From assembly GCF_026130045.1 (NCBI RefSeq), contig NZ_JAIBNX010000019.1:1-53783 (forward strand): a stretch of 53,783 bases of DNA. The letters are read 5' to 3'. The translations under genes were made by a program, and so were the position numbers. This document shows positions 16,864 through 25,360 of this stretch, in pieces (within the stretch, counting starts at the first letter, position 1; every line of letters starts with the position of its first letter). The notes beneath the pieces are model-generated. The model was not told the origin of the DNA. It made no database searches and saw nothing but the letters and a program-made list of their open reading frames with translations. The DNA comes from Micromonospora sp. CPCC 205371. GTDB lineage: Bacteria > Actinomycetota > Actinomycetes > Mycobacteriales > Micromonosporaceae.

Positions 16864-18306
16864 GTGCGCTTGTATCGATACCAGTTGCGTTTCTGGCGCG
16901 GGCGGGCGCTGCTGGCAGCCGGGGGCGTCTCGGTGCTGGTCGCCGGCGCCGGCATCGTGCTGGCCGGCGTCGCCTCCGCCGCCGCGACCCGCTATGAGGC
17001 TGAAAGCGCACCGGCCACGTGTGACGGTGTGATCGAGTCGAACCACGCCGGCTACTCCGGCAGCGGCTTCTGCAACGCCAACAACGCGGTCGGCGCGGCG
17101 GCGCAGTTCACGGTGACCGCGTCCGTGGCCGGGGCGGCGACCCTCGGCGTACGTTTCGCCAACGGCACCACGACCGCACGACCTGCGGACGTCCTCGTCA
17201 ACGGCTCACGCGTGACGGGGGCGTCGTTCGCCGGCACGGGCGCGTGGACGACGTGGACGACGCTGGCGCTGACCGTGCCCGTGAACGCCGGCGGCAACAC
17301 GATCCGGCTCAGCCCCATCACCGCGAACGGCCTGCCAAACGTCGACGCCGTCGACTTTGAGGTGACGGGCGGCTCGGTGGGCGGAGACGGCCGGCCGAGC
17401 GATGCGAACATCCAGTACTACGGCCGCTGGAACAAGTCGGACTCCTCGTACTACGCCATGGGCTGGGCCGGCGGCTACCTCGACGCCCGCTTCACGGGCA
17501 ACTCCATCGGGGTACGCCAGCGGAACACCATCGACCTGTACTACTCGATCGACGGCGCGCCGATACAGTGGCGCCGCAACGTGTCCGGGAACGTCACCCT
17601 CGCTAGTGGACTGTCGGGCGGCACGCACACCATCCGGATCGGCTACCGCGAGCGCGCCGGCTCGTACACCGGCGACCCGGTCTTCGGCGGCCTCATCCTC
17701 GCCAGCGGAGCACAGACCGCGGCGATCGGCAGGCCGTCCAACCTCGTCGAGTTCATCGGCGACTCCATCACCGTGGGCCAGCCCAACGCCAACCGTCCCT
17801 TCACCGCGTACCCGTGGCTCACGGCCGAGGGCCTCGGCGCCGCACACACCCAGGTCGCCCAGGGCGGCGCGTGCCTGGTCAGCCAGGACTGCTACGGGAT
17901 GATGGACTGGTTCCGCCGCTCGTCGGCGTCGGCGACCTACGACGACTGGAACTTCTCGACCTACCAGGCGACCGCGGTCGTGATCAACCTTGGCACGAAC
18001 GATATCGGCCATGGCGTGTCGACCACGCAGTTCCAGCAGGGCTACATCACCATGCTGCAACGGGTCCGCCAGGCGTATCCCAACGCCGAGATCTTCGCCA
18101 TGGGTGTTTTCCGCAACCGCTACGTGACCGAGACCCGCAACGCCGTCGCGGCGCGCAACGCGGCCGGCGACAGCAGGGTCCGCTTCGTCGACACGGCGGG
18201 CTGGGTCGATCCGGCCACGGACACGAGCGACAACGTCCACCCCACCGAAGCCGGCCATGTGAAGATCGCGCAGCGGCTGCGGCCGATCATCGACCAGTAC
18301 ATCTGA
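16864..18306 (+). CDS. Secreted CBM35-CE2-like SGNH esterase
   Basis: A 480-residue exported enzyme. GTG start with RBS GGAGAG; signal peptide with hydrophobic core LLAAGGVSVLVAGAGIVLAG. Residues about 42-168 form a CBM35-like module (RYEAESAPATCDG, NHAGYSGSGFC, VRFANGTTTARP, NTIRLSPITANGLPNVDAVD), which binds plant polysaccharide. After a short Gly linker comes a beta-sandwich (about 180-285) and then an SGNH domain with FIGDSITVG (catalytic Ser), the NLGTND block and the DNVHPTEAGH catalytic Asp/His block. A jelly roll before an SGNH domain is the layout of carbohydrate esterase family 2, deacetylases of xylan and other glycans; family assignment is by pattern only. It stands alone on its strand between the AraC regulator and the MOSC gene. 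Confidence 0.85.
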   Translation: MRLYRYQLRFWRGRALLAAGGVSVLVAGAGIVLAGVASAAATRYEAESAPATCDGVIESNHAGYSGSGFCNANNAVGAAAQFTVTASVAGAATLGVRFANGTTTARPADVLVNGSRVTGASFAGTGAWTTWTTLALTVPVNAGGNTIRLSPITANGLPNVDAVDFEVTGGSVGGDGRPSDANIQYYGRWNKSDSSYYAMGWAGGYLDARFTGNSIGVRQRNTIDLYYSIDGAPIQWRRNVSGNVTLASGLSGGTHTIRIGYRERAGSYTGDPVFGGLILASGAQTAAIGRPSNLVEFIGDSITVGQPNANRPFTAYPWLTAEGLGAAHTQVAQGGACLVSQDCYGMMDWFRRSSASATYDDWNFSTYQATAVVINLGTNDIGHGVSTTQFQQGYITMLQRVRQAYPNAEIFAMGVFRNRYVTETRNAVAARNAAGDSRVRFVDTAGWVDPATDTSDNVHPTEAGHVKIAQRLRPIIDQYI

Positions 18307-18315
18307 ATGGCGGGT

Positions 18316-18321
18316 TAGGCT
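18316..18321 (+). promoter_or_regulatory. -10 element, leaderless promoter of the MOSC gene
   Basis: TAGGCT sits exactly six bases before the GTG at 18328 and no Shine-Dalgarno lies between. This spacing puts the transcription start at the start codon, the common leaderless arrangement in actinobacteria. Confidence 0.6.
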
Positions 18322-18327
18322 GCCGGC

Positions 18328-18984
18328 GTGAGCAGGATCGTGTCGGTCAACCTGGCGGTGCCCCAGCCCAACCCGGCCAAGGGCGTTGGTGTCACGGGCA
18401 TCAACAAGCGGCCGGTTGACCACCTGGTCACGGTGCGCGCGCCAGGGCCCAAGTCGACCGGGCTGCACAGCGGTCTGGTCGGCGACCAGATCTTCGACAT
18501 CGAGCACCACGGCGGCGACGACCAGGCCGTCTACGCCTACGCGCGGGAGGACTACGACTGGTGGCAGGCGCGGCTGAGTCGCCGGCTGGCAAACGGACTC
18601 TTCGGCGAGAACCTCACGACCGAGGGGGTCGACGTCAACGGCGCGGTCATCGGCGAGCGGTGGCGCATCGGTCCACGGTTGGTCCTGCAGCCGACATTCG
18701 GCCGCGTCCCGCGCGTGACGTTTCAGCGCAAGATGGGCGAGCCGCGCTGGGTGAAGACCTTCACCCGGGCGAACCGTCCGGGCGCGTACTTGCGCGTACT
18801 GGAGCCGGGCGAGGTGTGGGCCGGCGATCCGGTGACCGTGCAAGACCGCCCGGCGCACGGGGTGACGATCGCGCAGGCCTTTCGGGCGTACATGACCGAG
18901 CCGGAACTGCTGCCTGAGTTGGTCGAGATCGATGGGCTGCCCGGCGACCTGCGCGAGACCCTCGCGGAGCGGCTTCCGTTGTAG
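18328..18984 (+). CDS. MOSC-domain protein, YiiM-like, with the conserved cysteine replaced
   Basis: A 218-residue protein with the MOSC fold: an N-terminal strand set (SVNLAVPQPN), the signature EHHGGDDQAVYAYAREDYDWW, GLFGENLTTEG, VIGERWRIG, and a C-terminal part like the YiiM C-terminal helix domain. MOSC proteins bind molybdenum cofactor or sulfur through a conserved Cys; YiiM homologues reduce N-hydroxylated bases. In this family the block usually reads P-R-x-P-C-x-x-F; here it is RVPRVTF, with Arg129 (codon CGC at 18712) where Cys is expected. One base change (TGC to CGC) would explain this. Either the protein is inactive as an enzyme, has a changed role, or the base is wrong. No sulfurtransferase neighbour is present. 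Confidence 0.85.
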   Translation: MSRIVSVNLAVPQPNPAKGVGVTGINKRPVDHLVTVRAPGPKSTGLHSGLVGDQIFDIEHHGGDDQAVYAYAREDYDWWQARLSRRLANGLFGENLTTEGVDVNGAVIGERWRIGPRLVLQPTFGRVPRVTFQRKMGEPRWVKTFTRANRPGAYLRVLEPGEVWAGDPVTVQDRPAHGVTIAQAFRAYMTEPELLPELVEIDGLPGDLRETLAERLPL

Positions 18985-19088
18985 TACAGGGACAGCCGGG
19001 TCACGTGGTAGCGGGCCTCGGCCGGTAGGGCGGAGGGTGTGGTTGGCACTCTGCGCCGAGCGCAGCTGCCGGAGCGCGAACACGACCG

Positions 19089-19691
19089 TCACGACGACCG
19101 CGACGTCGCCGTAGGGACCACACAGACAGCCAAGGCCATCTCGGCGACGAAGTGTGGCGCGTCGGTCGGATCGAGCCGGCCGGCCGCGACGTCACCTGCC
19201 GCGCCGTGCAGGATGTGATGGAGGACGTTGGCCAGCAGGTCGGCGGGAATGTCAGCCCGGAAGACACCTTCGGCCTGACCGCGACGGATCAGGTCATGGA
19301 CCCGCTGCTCGGGTTTGGCGTGCAGCTCTTGCACGCGGCCGGGCGGCAACGCCGCTTGCGCCGCTTGTAGGACCGAGGCCGCTTGGGCGATCAGCAGCCA
19401 GCCAGACTCCATGAGCGCCCGCAACCCATCGTGGGGATCGCCGGAGAGGTCGACCTCCTCCAGCACCTCGTCTCCCTCTGCCAACAGTCGCGTCAATGCC
19501 GCTTCGACCAGGGCCTCCCGGGACGGGAAGTGCCCGTACAGCGTCACCCTGCCGACCCCAGCCTCCTGAGCGATGTCGTTCATGCTCGCCTCCGGGTCCC
19601 GCCCGAGGCAGGTGACAGCCGCGCGGACGATCTTCTCGGCGTTCTGCCGCGCGTCCGCCCTGCGCGCCGACCTGGCAGTGGCGTGAGCCAT
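19089..19691 (-). CDS. TetR-family repressor, divergent from an efflux gene
   Basis: A 200-residue protein with a TetR_N helix-turn-helix (about 14-60: IVRAAVTCLGRDPEASMNDI then GVGRVTLYGHFPSREALVEA) and an all-helical ligand domain. I chose the ATG at 19691 (MAHATARSARR), which has GGGAG upstream and excludes seven extra residues of the longer frame. It is divergent from the MFS gene, 93 bp away, with two 15-bp inverted repeats between. Such repressors typically bind the pump's substrate and release the promoter. Confidence 0.9.
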   Translation of the reverse strand: MAHATARSARRADARQNAEKIVRAAVTCLGRDPEASMNDIAQEAGVGRVTLYGHFPSREALVEAALTRLLAEGDEVLEEVDLSGDPHDGLRALMESGWLLIAQAASVLQAAQAALPPGRVQELHAKPEQRVHDLIRRGQAEGVFRADIPADLLANVLHHILHGAAGDVAAGRLDPTDAPHFVAEMALAVCVVPTATSRSS

Positions 19692-19715
19692 ATAACTCCC
19701 TAAGTCAAACAACGG

Positions 19716-19730
19716 CTGTACGGGTTACAG
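19716..19730. promoter_or_regulatory. Candidate TetR operator 1
   Basis: CTGTA-CGGGT-TACAG is a perfect 5-bp-arm inverted repeat 25 bp upstream of the TetR start codon, in the divergent tetR/MFS region. Confidence 0.5.
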
Positions 19731-19746
19731 TACCGGAACATAACTT

Positions 19747-19761
19747 GTACACGTCCTGTAC
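19747..19761. promoter_or_regulatory. Candidate TetR operator 2
   Basis: GTACA-CGTCC-TGTAC is a second perfect 15-bp inverted repeat, sharing the GTAC/TGTA core with operator 1, starting 31 bp downstream. It lies 24 bp before the MFS start codon, where binding would block transcription of the pump gene. Confidence 0.5.
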
Positions 19762-19784
19762 GGCTTAGTTCGGAGGCGAGCACC

Positions 19785-21164
19785 GTGTCCGAGTCCATTA
19801 CCGCAAACCCGTCGACCCGCAACCCTGACCCGCGACGCTGGCGAATCCTCGGGCTGGTCGGCGTCGCGCAACTCATGCTCATCCTCGACGTCACCGTCGT
19901 CGCGATCGCACTGCCCCACATCCGCGCGGATCTCGACCTTCAGCGGGAGACTCTTACCTGGGTGGTCAGCGGCTACACCCTCGCGTTCGGCGGGCTGCTG
20001 CTGCTCGGTGGGCGCGCCGCCGACCTGTTCGGTGCCCGCCGGCTCGTCCTGACCGGCCTGCTGCTGTTCTCGGTCGCGTCGTTGACCGCGGGACTGGCCA
20101 CCTCGGGACCCATGCTGCTCACCGGTCGGGTGGCCCAAGGCATGGCCGCCGCCATGCTGTCCCCAGCGGCGCTGTCGCTGATCGTCACCATCTTCGACGG
20201 CGACGAACGCAACCGCGCGCTCGGCATCTGGTCCGCACTCGGTGGAAGCGGCGCCGCGCTCGGCGTGCTGCTCGGCGGAGTCCTCACCGCCGGACCGGGC
20301 TGGGCATGGATCTTCTACATCAACGTCCCGGTCGGCCTCGTGCTGCTGGCCGTCCTGCGCTCCTATCTGCCGGCACAGCCGGCGCCCGCGAGTGGAGCCC
20401 GCCTCGACGTTCCCGGCGCGGCCCTGGTGACCACCGCGACCGCGGCCCTGATCTACGCGCTGATCAGGGCCGGAGACCACGGCTGGACCACCCGGACCAC
20501 CGCCGCGCTGCTCGCGGTATCGGCAGCCCTGTACGCCGCGTTCGTGACGCGTCAGCGCATGGCAGCAAGCCCGCTGATGGACCTACGGCTGCTGACCCGC
20601 AGACCCGTGGCGACCGGCACTCTGTTGATCCTCGTCGCCACCGCGCTCATGATCATGATGTTCTTCCTCGGCACGTTCGCCCTACAGGAGCATCACGGCT
20701 ACGGCGCGATGATGACCGGGCTGCTCTTCCTGCCCATCGCGCTGTCCACCATGCTCGGCGCCAACGCGGCCGGACGCATCATCGGCCGCACCGGGCCCCG
20801 CACCCTGGCAGTGATCGGCCTTATCGTTGCCGCCGCCGGTATGGCCATACCCGCGATCTGGGCCGGCGCCGCCCCCCCGGTGGGCGGGCCGGCGGTTGCG
20901 GCGGGCGGCACCCGGGGGGCGGTCGGGGGGGCCTCGGCGACCGCGCTGGGGCAGGTGGCGGCGCAGGAAGCCGGCCTCGCCTCGGGAATCGTCAGCACAT
21001 TCCACGAGTTTGGCGCCTCACTGGGCGCGGCCGTCGCGTCGAGCATCGCCGCTGTCAGTATCGCCGGCACCGGCACCGAGGGCTTCTCGCGTGGCTTCAC
21101 CACCGGCGCGATCGTCGCCGTCGTGGCTGCCGTCGCGGCGCTCGCCATCAGATCCGGCCGTTAG
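19785..21164 (+). CDS. DHA2-type MFS drug efflux transporter
   Basis: A 459-residue polytopic membrane protein of the EmrB/QacA (14-helix) type. Motifs seen are LDVTVVAIALPHIRADL in helix 1, WVVSGYTLAFGGLLLLGGR with the ADLFGARR loop 2-3 motif, GRVAQGMAAAML, and the motif C-like GGSGAALGVLLGGVLT in helix 5. It should export drugs by proton antiport. The GTG start at 19785 has GGAGG upstream. Residues about 363-386 are odd: a Gly/Pro/Arg-rich run replaces what should be a hydrophobic helix, encoded by nearly pure G/C with runs of 7 C, 6 G and 7 G, before conservation resumes at ASATALGQVAAQEAGLASG. This may be a sequence error. The acetyltransferase gene follows after 10 bases. Confidence 0.88.
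   Translation: MSESITANPSTRNPDPRRWRILGLVGVAQLMLILDVTVVAIALPHIRADLDLQRETLTWVVSGYTLAFGGLLLLGGRAADLFGARRLVLTGLLLFSVASLTAGLATSGPMLLTGRVAQGMAAAMLSPAALSLIVTIFDGDERNRALGIWSALGGSGAALGVLLGGVLTAGPGWAWIFYINVPVGLVLLAVLRSYLPAQPAPASGARLDVPGAALVTTATAALIYALIRAGDHGWTTRTTAALLAVSAALYAAFVTRQRMAASPLMDLRLLTRRPVATGTLLILVATALMIMMFFLGTFALQEHHGYGAMMTGLLFLPIALSTMLGANAAGRIIGRTGPRTLAVIGLIVAAAGMAIPAIWAGAAPPVGGPAVAAGGTRGAVGGASATALGQVAAQEAGLASGIVSTFHEFGASLGAAVASSIAAVSIAGTGTEGFSRGFTTGAIVAVVAAVAALAIRSGR
20869..20943. other. Anomalous G/C-monotonous stretch inside the MFS gene
   Basis: Within an otherwise well-conserved transporter these 75 bases are almost only G and C, with homopolymers C7 (20872-20878), G6 and G7, and encode Gly, Pro, Arg and Ala where a membrane helix is expected. 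The frame is kept on both sides. It looks like a base-calling or assembly problem, or a true local divergence. Confidence 0.5.
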
Positions 21165-21174
21165 GAGTCGAGGC

Positions 21175-22506
21175 ATGGCAACCGAAACCGACCGCTATGT
21201 GGTCCGGGCCGGCCGGGCCTCCGACGCCACCGAGCTCGCCCGCCTACAGGCATCGGTCCAGCTTCAGGCGGTGACCGGCGGGCAACCGCACCTCGGCATC
21301 GCCGCCTGGGTTGAAGACCTGCTGGACGGTCACCCCTCGGTCGTCCCCGACGACTTCCTGGTCGCCGAGGACACGGCCACCGGCCGCGCGGTCGCCAGCC
21401 TCGTGGAGCTGCGGCAGCATTGGAGCCTAGCCGGGGTCCGACTGCCGGTAGCCCAGATCGAACTGGTCGGCACGGCGCCGGACCACCGCGGAAACCGGCT
21501 TACCGAACGGCTGTTCGCCTCACTACACCGGCGGCACGCAGCCAACGGCACGCCGATCCAGATCATCGAGGGAATCCCGTACTTCTACCGGCGGCTCGGC
21601 TACGACTATGCCCTGGCGAACGACGGCGCTCCGACGGTGCCCGCCACCGCGCTACCCACCACCGAGCAGGACCGGCCGGACGGCTCCTCCACCGGCCTGA
21701 CGGTGCGCCCAGCCACCGTCGCCGACGTGGACCACCTCGCCGACATCGACCGGCGGCTCGCCAACGGCAAGGCCCTGACCTGCCCCAGGGATGCGGTGGT
21801 GTGGCGGTACGAGATCGCCGGGCGCCGCGACGCGGACCTCGCCCGGCGCGCCGTCGCCGTCCTGGTGCACGGCGCCGACGTGCGGGGCTATCTGGTTCAC
21901 AGTGCCCGGCTCTCCGCCGCTGGTGAGCTGATGGTGTTCGCGGCAGCCTGCAAGGAATCGGCCGACTGGCTACGGGCTGCCGCTGCCATGCACGCACACC
22001 TGCGCCACGTCGGCCGACGGTACGAGGCAGCGGCGGGACGACCGTTCACCGCGGTCCGCCACCTCCTCGACCCGGACCACCCACTGGCCCGACTCGGCCC
22101 GCCCGGCATACCGCAGCGGCCCAGAGGTTGGTACGCCCGCACCGGCGACCCGGCCGGCCTGCTCGCCCGGCTACAACCGCTGCTGCGGGCTCGCTGGCAC
22201 GCGGCAGACCTGCGATGGCACGAGCCAACGCTCACCATCGACACGTACGGCCACGCCGCGCGTCTAGAGTTCACCGACGGTGAACTGACGGCCGTGACCG
22301 CCACCCGCGGCGGCAGCCCGGCCACCGCCCCGCAGACCCACGCGGCCATCCCACCCGGCGCTCTGCTCCAGCTCGTCCTCGGTCACCGCACCCTGCCCGA
22401 AGTACTGGACATCTGGCCGGACTGCCTCGTGCGGGACCGCCTCACCGAACACTTCCTGGCCACGGCGTTCCCCCAGGTGCCGGTCCGGGCCTGGCCCCGC
22501 AACTGA
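21175..22506 (+). CDS. Eis-like GNAT-family N-acetyltransferase
   Basis: A 443-residue protein with the Eis architecture: an N-terminal GNAT domain (about 1-150) carrying the acetyl-CoA loop in VGTAPDHRGNRLTERLF, a second GNAT-like domain starting LTVRPATVADVDHLADIDRR, and a C-terminal sterol-carrier-like part (LRWHEPTLTIDTYGHAARLEFTDGEL when read in two pieces). Eis enzymes acetylate amines of aminoglycosides and other substrates; the substrate here is unknown. The ATG at 21175 has RBS AGGAG overlapping the end of the MFS gene, so the two are co-translated. Pump plus acetyltransferase behind a TetR repressor suggests a resistance or self-protection unit. Confidence 0.85.
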   Translation: MATETDRYVVRAGRASDATELARLQASVQLQAVTGGQPHLGIAAWVEDLLDGHPSVVPDDFLVAEDTATGRAVASLVELRQHWSLAGVRLPVAQIELVGTAPDHRGNRLTERLFASLHRRHAANGTPIQIIEGIPYFYRRLGYDYALANDGAPTVPATALPTTEQDRPDGSSTGLTVRPATVADVDHLADIDRRLANGKALTCPRDAVVWRYEIAGRRDADLARRAVAVLVHGADVRGYLVHSARLSAAGELMVFAAACKESADWLRAAAAMHAHLRHVGRRYEAAAGRPFTAVRHLLDPDHPLARLGPPGIPQRPRGWYARTGDPAGLLARLQPLLRARWHAADLRWHEPTLTIDTYGHAARLEFTDGELTAVTATRGGSPATAPQTHAAIPPGALLQLVLGHRTLPEVLDIWPDCLVRDRLTEHFLATAFPQVPVRAWPRN

Positions 22507-22575
22507 CCAGCGGGCGAGCCAGAGGTACCCCACCGTCGCACGTCCTTCGGGCCCACGGCGGCTCGGCACTGGTGA

Positions 22576-25254
22576 TCACCGGCTGAGGAGGTCGCGGATC
22601 TCGTCGTACGCGGCCGGCTTGCCAGTGCGCAGCGCGGCGATGTCGGCCGCCTCCTCGGCCGGGTCGTCCCAGAGGGCGTCGCGTGCGCCGCGGGCGGCGT
22701 CCAGCTCCGCGGCGAGTGCGGCCCGATCGTCGTCGCCCGCGTCGTCGAGCCGCCCGCGCAGCTCCTCGATGCGGTCGCGGAGAGCGCGGTCGCGGGCGAA
22801 CCGGTCCGCGAGATCCGGGTCGGCGGCATCGGGCAGCGCGTTGGCGAGGTGGTGGACCAACTCCCGGGACCGTGCCAGCTCGCTGAGCGCGAACGCCTGC
22901 AGCGCCGGCTCGAAGTCGCCGGTCGTGACGGTGGCGACGAGGTTCGGCTGCTCGGGCACCTCAGCCAGGATCTGCTGGACGGCGTACTCGTAGACCTGCG
23001 CCGCGGTGCCACCGACCGCGATGCGAGCAGCGGCGTCCAGCGCCGCGGCCCGGATGTGTTCCTGCGCGGCCACCGAGGCGAGCAGGTCGCGCTTGGCTCC
23101 CTCGATCGCGCCGTACTCGGCCAGTAGCGTGGCGCGCAGGTAGAGGGCCCGCTGCAGGGCGGCGGTGTGCCCCTGGCCGCGGGCGAGAGTCACCGCCTTG
23201 GTGTGGCTGCGATACGCCTTCACACCGCGGCCGGCGATCGCATGGTGGATGCCGACCATCAGGTACCACTCGGGACTCTTACGCGGCATCACCCGCACCG
23301 CGGCCCGGATCTGCGACCGGGTCGGCTCCTCCGACCCGGTCGTGGGGAGCAGCACGCGCGCGGCGGCGAGCCTACGGCTCTGCTCGCGCACGTACGACGA
23401 GGAACTGAACAGCCAGCGGAGGCCCGCCGTGCCCATACCGGCCACCCGGGCCTCGACGCGGATGGCCCGCCGGGTCCGGCGCGAGATCCGGATAGACGCG
23501 GCGGCGTCCAGGGCCGCCCGCGACGCCACGTCGTCGCCGTCCTCAGCCGCTTGGACCGCCCGCAGCAGGTGCAGGTCGCGCCGGCGATAGTCGTCCAGGG
23601 TCTCGTCGAGCCGCGCGGCCAGCGCCGCCGCCTCGGCGCGGCGGCCCAGCTGGTACAGCGCTCGCACCCGGATGACCTGGCAGCTCTGCTGGTGGCCAGG
23701 CAGGTCCGCCTGCTCCCAAAGCCCGGCCGCCTTTTCGATCTCGACCAACATCTGGTGGTAGAGCCCGCGCCGGTCCGCCGCCATGGCGTCGAACTCGGCG
23801 GCCAGGGCGCACAGGATCGCGTAGCGGCGCATCGTGACCGGGTGCGGGCTGCCGCCGAGCGCGGTCGCCTCGATCGCGCCGCGGGCCATCTCGAAGAGCC
23901 GGCGCCACCGGGCCGCCTGCTCGTCCGAGTCGGGCATCGGGGAGGGTCGGCGGCCCGCGCGGGCGAGCGTCCGGTACGCCTCGAGCGTGGGGCTGTACCG
24001 GTCGTCCAGGATGGTGCGGAACTCCTCCACCAGCAGGCACTTGGCCAACGTCAGGTCAGGCCGGGACGGCCGCCGCAGTACGGCGTCGTGCACCCAGACC
24101 CCGATGGTGTGAGCCGGCACGTCGTCGTTGTCCGCGAACAGCGGCCCCGCCATCGCCGCACCGGGGTTCACGTACAGGTCGGTTAGGGCCGGCCGGTACT
24201 CCGACGCCCACCCGCGCACGTATCCGGAAGTGTGGCTCAACGCGATCAGTACGGCGACCGTGGCCGCCGCCGGCCACACCACCGGGTCGGGCTGCCACAC
24301 CATCAGCAGGACCAGCACGCCGGTGTGCGCGAGGACGCGGTGGATGCGGGTCACCACCGACACAGCGCCGCCGACGGTCCGCTGCTGCAGCGGAAGCACC
24401 ACGGTGAGGAGCGCCAGGTCGGCCACCAGCAGCACCAGTGGCACGACAAGCTGCAGGTCGTGCTCACCGAGGGAACTCCAGTAGGAGACCAGGACCGCGC
24501 CGACAGGGCTGACGGCCAGCCCCCATGCCAGTGCCGCCGAGCCGAGCGCGCCACCCAGCACCATCAGCCTGGACATGCGCGGCAGGCCGCTGCTCAGCCC
24601 CAGGACCGCCCAGGTCCCGAGGGAGGCGGCGAGGCCGAGCAGGGCGAGGGCGCCTGACCAGGGCAGGTCCGTGTGCGTCGCGCCCCAGAACCCGGCCACG
24701 GCCGGACCGCCCGCCACCAGGTAGGTCAGCGCCACCACCGCGGACATCCATCGGCGCCGGCTCTTGAGAGGCACCACGACCCACCCGCCCGGAGTATCCA
24801 CAGTGGTCTCGACCCGATGGTCCCACGCCTCGTCGATGATCTTCCCGACCAGCGGGTCGGGAAGCCGGGCGCACAGTGGCCGCAGCTGGGCCGTCAGCAG
24901 AAGCGGTACCGCGAAGAGGCCGACCAGGCGCTCGTCGGGGATCACGAACGCGAAAACCATGCCGCACGCCAGTCCGAAAAACTGCCAATTCAGCAGGCCG
25001 AGTACGACTGCGGGCAGCAGCAGCGCGGTCAACCAGCCATCCGGCCAGGACGCGAGCATCCGCAGTGGACCGGACAGGACCAGCGCTGCCGCGACACCCC
25101 CGACCAGCGGCCCGAGGCCCGCGACAGCAACCATCAATCGGGTACGCGGCGGCTGGGCGCGCACCACGTAGAGCGAGTTGGCGAACAGGAACAGATACAG
25201 GAACAACAGCGTGAACAGCACAACCATGCTGACCACGTACCACCAGCCGGGCAC
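22576..25254 (-). CDS. Membrane protein with C-terminal TPR/pre-CHAT helical region
   Basis: An 892-residue protein. Residues 1-370 hold about ten hydrophobic segments (MVVLFTLLFLYLFLFANSLY, WLTALLLPAVVLGLL and others). The rest is soluble and helical with TPR-like units (QLGRRAEAAALAARLDETL, AYRSHTKAVTLARGQG, LYLRATLLAEYGAIEGAKR). The last 135 residues have the helical pattern that precedes CHAT protease domains (FALSELARSRELVHHL, then ALRDRIEELRGRLDDAG, ending KPAAYDEIRDLLSR), yet the frame stops there. The matching CHAT domain is the divergent gene starting 106 bp away. GTG start; the minus-strand TAGCGT at 25262-25267 lies seven bases before it, with no RBS, so the mRNA is probably leaderless. 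Expected role (inferred): a membrane scaffold or sensor controlling the CHAT protease. Confidence 0.75.
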   Translation of the reverse strand: MPGWWYVVSMVVLFTLLFLYLFLFANSLYVVRAQPPRTRLMVAVAGLGPLVGGVAAALVLSGPLRMLASWPDGWLTALLLPAVVLGLLNWQFFGLACGMVFAFVIPDERLVGLFAVPLLLTAQLRPLCARLPDPLVGKIIDEAWDHRVETTVDTPGGWVVVPLKSRRRWMSAVVALTYLVAGGPAVAGFWGATHTDLPWSGALALLGLAASLGTWAVLGLSSGLPRMSRLMVLGGALGSAALAWGLAVSPVGAVLVSYWSSLGEHDLQLVVPLVLLVADLALLTVVLPLQQRTVGGAVSVVTRIHRVLAHTGVLVLLMVWQPDPVVWPAAATVAVLIALSHTSGYVRGWASEYRPALTDLYVNPGAAMAGPLFADNDDVPAHTIGVWVHDAVLRRPSRPDLTLAKCLLVEEFRTILDDRYSPTLEAYRTLARAGRRPSPMPDSDEQAARWRRLFEMARGAIEATALGGSPHPVTMRRYAILCALAAEFDAMAADRRGLYHQMLVEIEKAAGLWEQADLPGHQQSCQVIRVRALYQLGRRAEAAALAARLDETLDDYRRRDLHLLRAVQAAEDGDDVASRAALDAAASIRISRRTRRAIRVEARVAGMGTAGLRWLFSSSSYVREQSRRLAAARVLLPTTGSEEPTRSQIRAAVRVMPRKSPEWYLMVGIHHAIAGRGVKAYRSHTKAVTLARGQGHTAALQRALYLRATLLAEYGAIEGAKRDLLASVAAQEHIRAAALDAAARIAVGGTAAQVYEYAVQQILAEVPEQPNLVATVTTGDFEPALQAFALSELARSRELVHHLANALPDAADPDLADRFARDRALRDRIEELRGRLDDAGDDDRAALAAELDAARGARDALWDDPAEEAADIAALRTGKPAAYDEIRDLLSR

Positions 25255-25261
25255 GCGATGA

Positions 25262-25267
25262 ACGCTA
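25262..25267 (-). promoter_or_regulatory. -10 element of the membrane/TPR gene (leaderless type)
   Basis: On the minus strand TAGCGT precedes the GTG start (25254) by seven bases, the same spacing as other leaderless promoters in this window. Confidence 0.45.
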
Positions 25268-25283
25268 TGGCCTGCGCGGCCAT
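25267..25283. promoter_or_regulatory. Palindrome at the membrane/TPR promoter
   Basis: ATGGCC-TGCGC-GGCCAT has perfect 6-bp arms and abuts the -10 of the minus-strand gene on its upstream side, a position suited to a repressor or activator. No regulator gene is linked. Confidence 0.4.
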
Positions 25284-25323
25284 CCAGCCGAGCCGCTGTC
25301 CGGAAGCCGACTGAGCGTCACAC

Positions 25324-25337
25324 CACCGTGCACGGTG
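25324..25337. promoter_or_regulatory. Perfect 14-bp palindrome at the CHAT promoter
   Basis: CACCGTGCACGGTG is fully self-complementary and lies 11 bases upstream of the CHAT -10, overlapping the expected -35 position, where no TTGACA-like sequence is visible. Confidence 0.45.
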
Positions 25338-25348
25338 TGCGGACTGGC

Positions 25349-25354
25349 TAAGAT
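25349..25354 (+). promoter_or_regulatory. -10 element of the CHAT operon (leaderless type)
   Basis: TAAGAT is followed after exactly six bases by the ATG at 25361; no Shine-Dalgarno is present. Confidence 0.55.
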
Positions 25355-25360
25355 CCTGGC

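Noticed and set aside
17206-19092. Long minus-strand frame across the esterase and MOSC genes
   Set aside because: It is antisense to two well-supported genes and has no recognisable domain.
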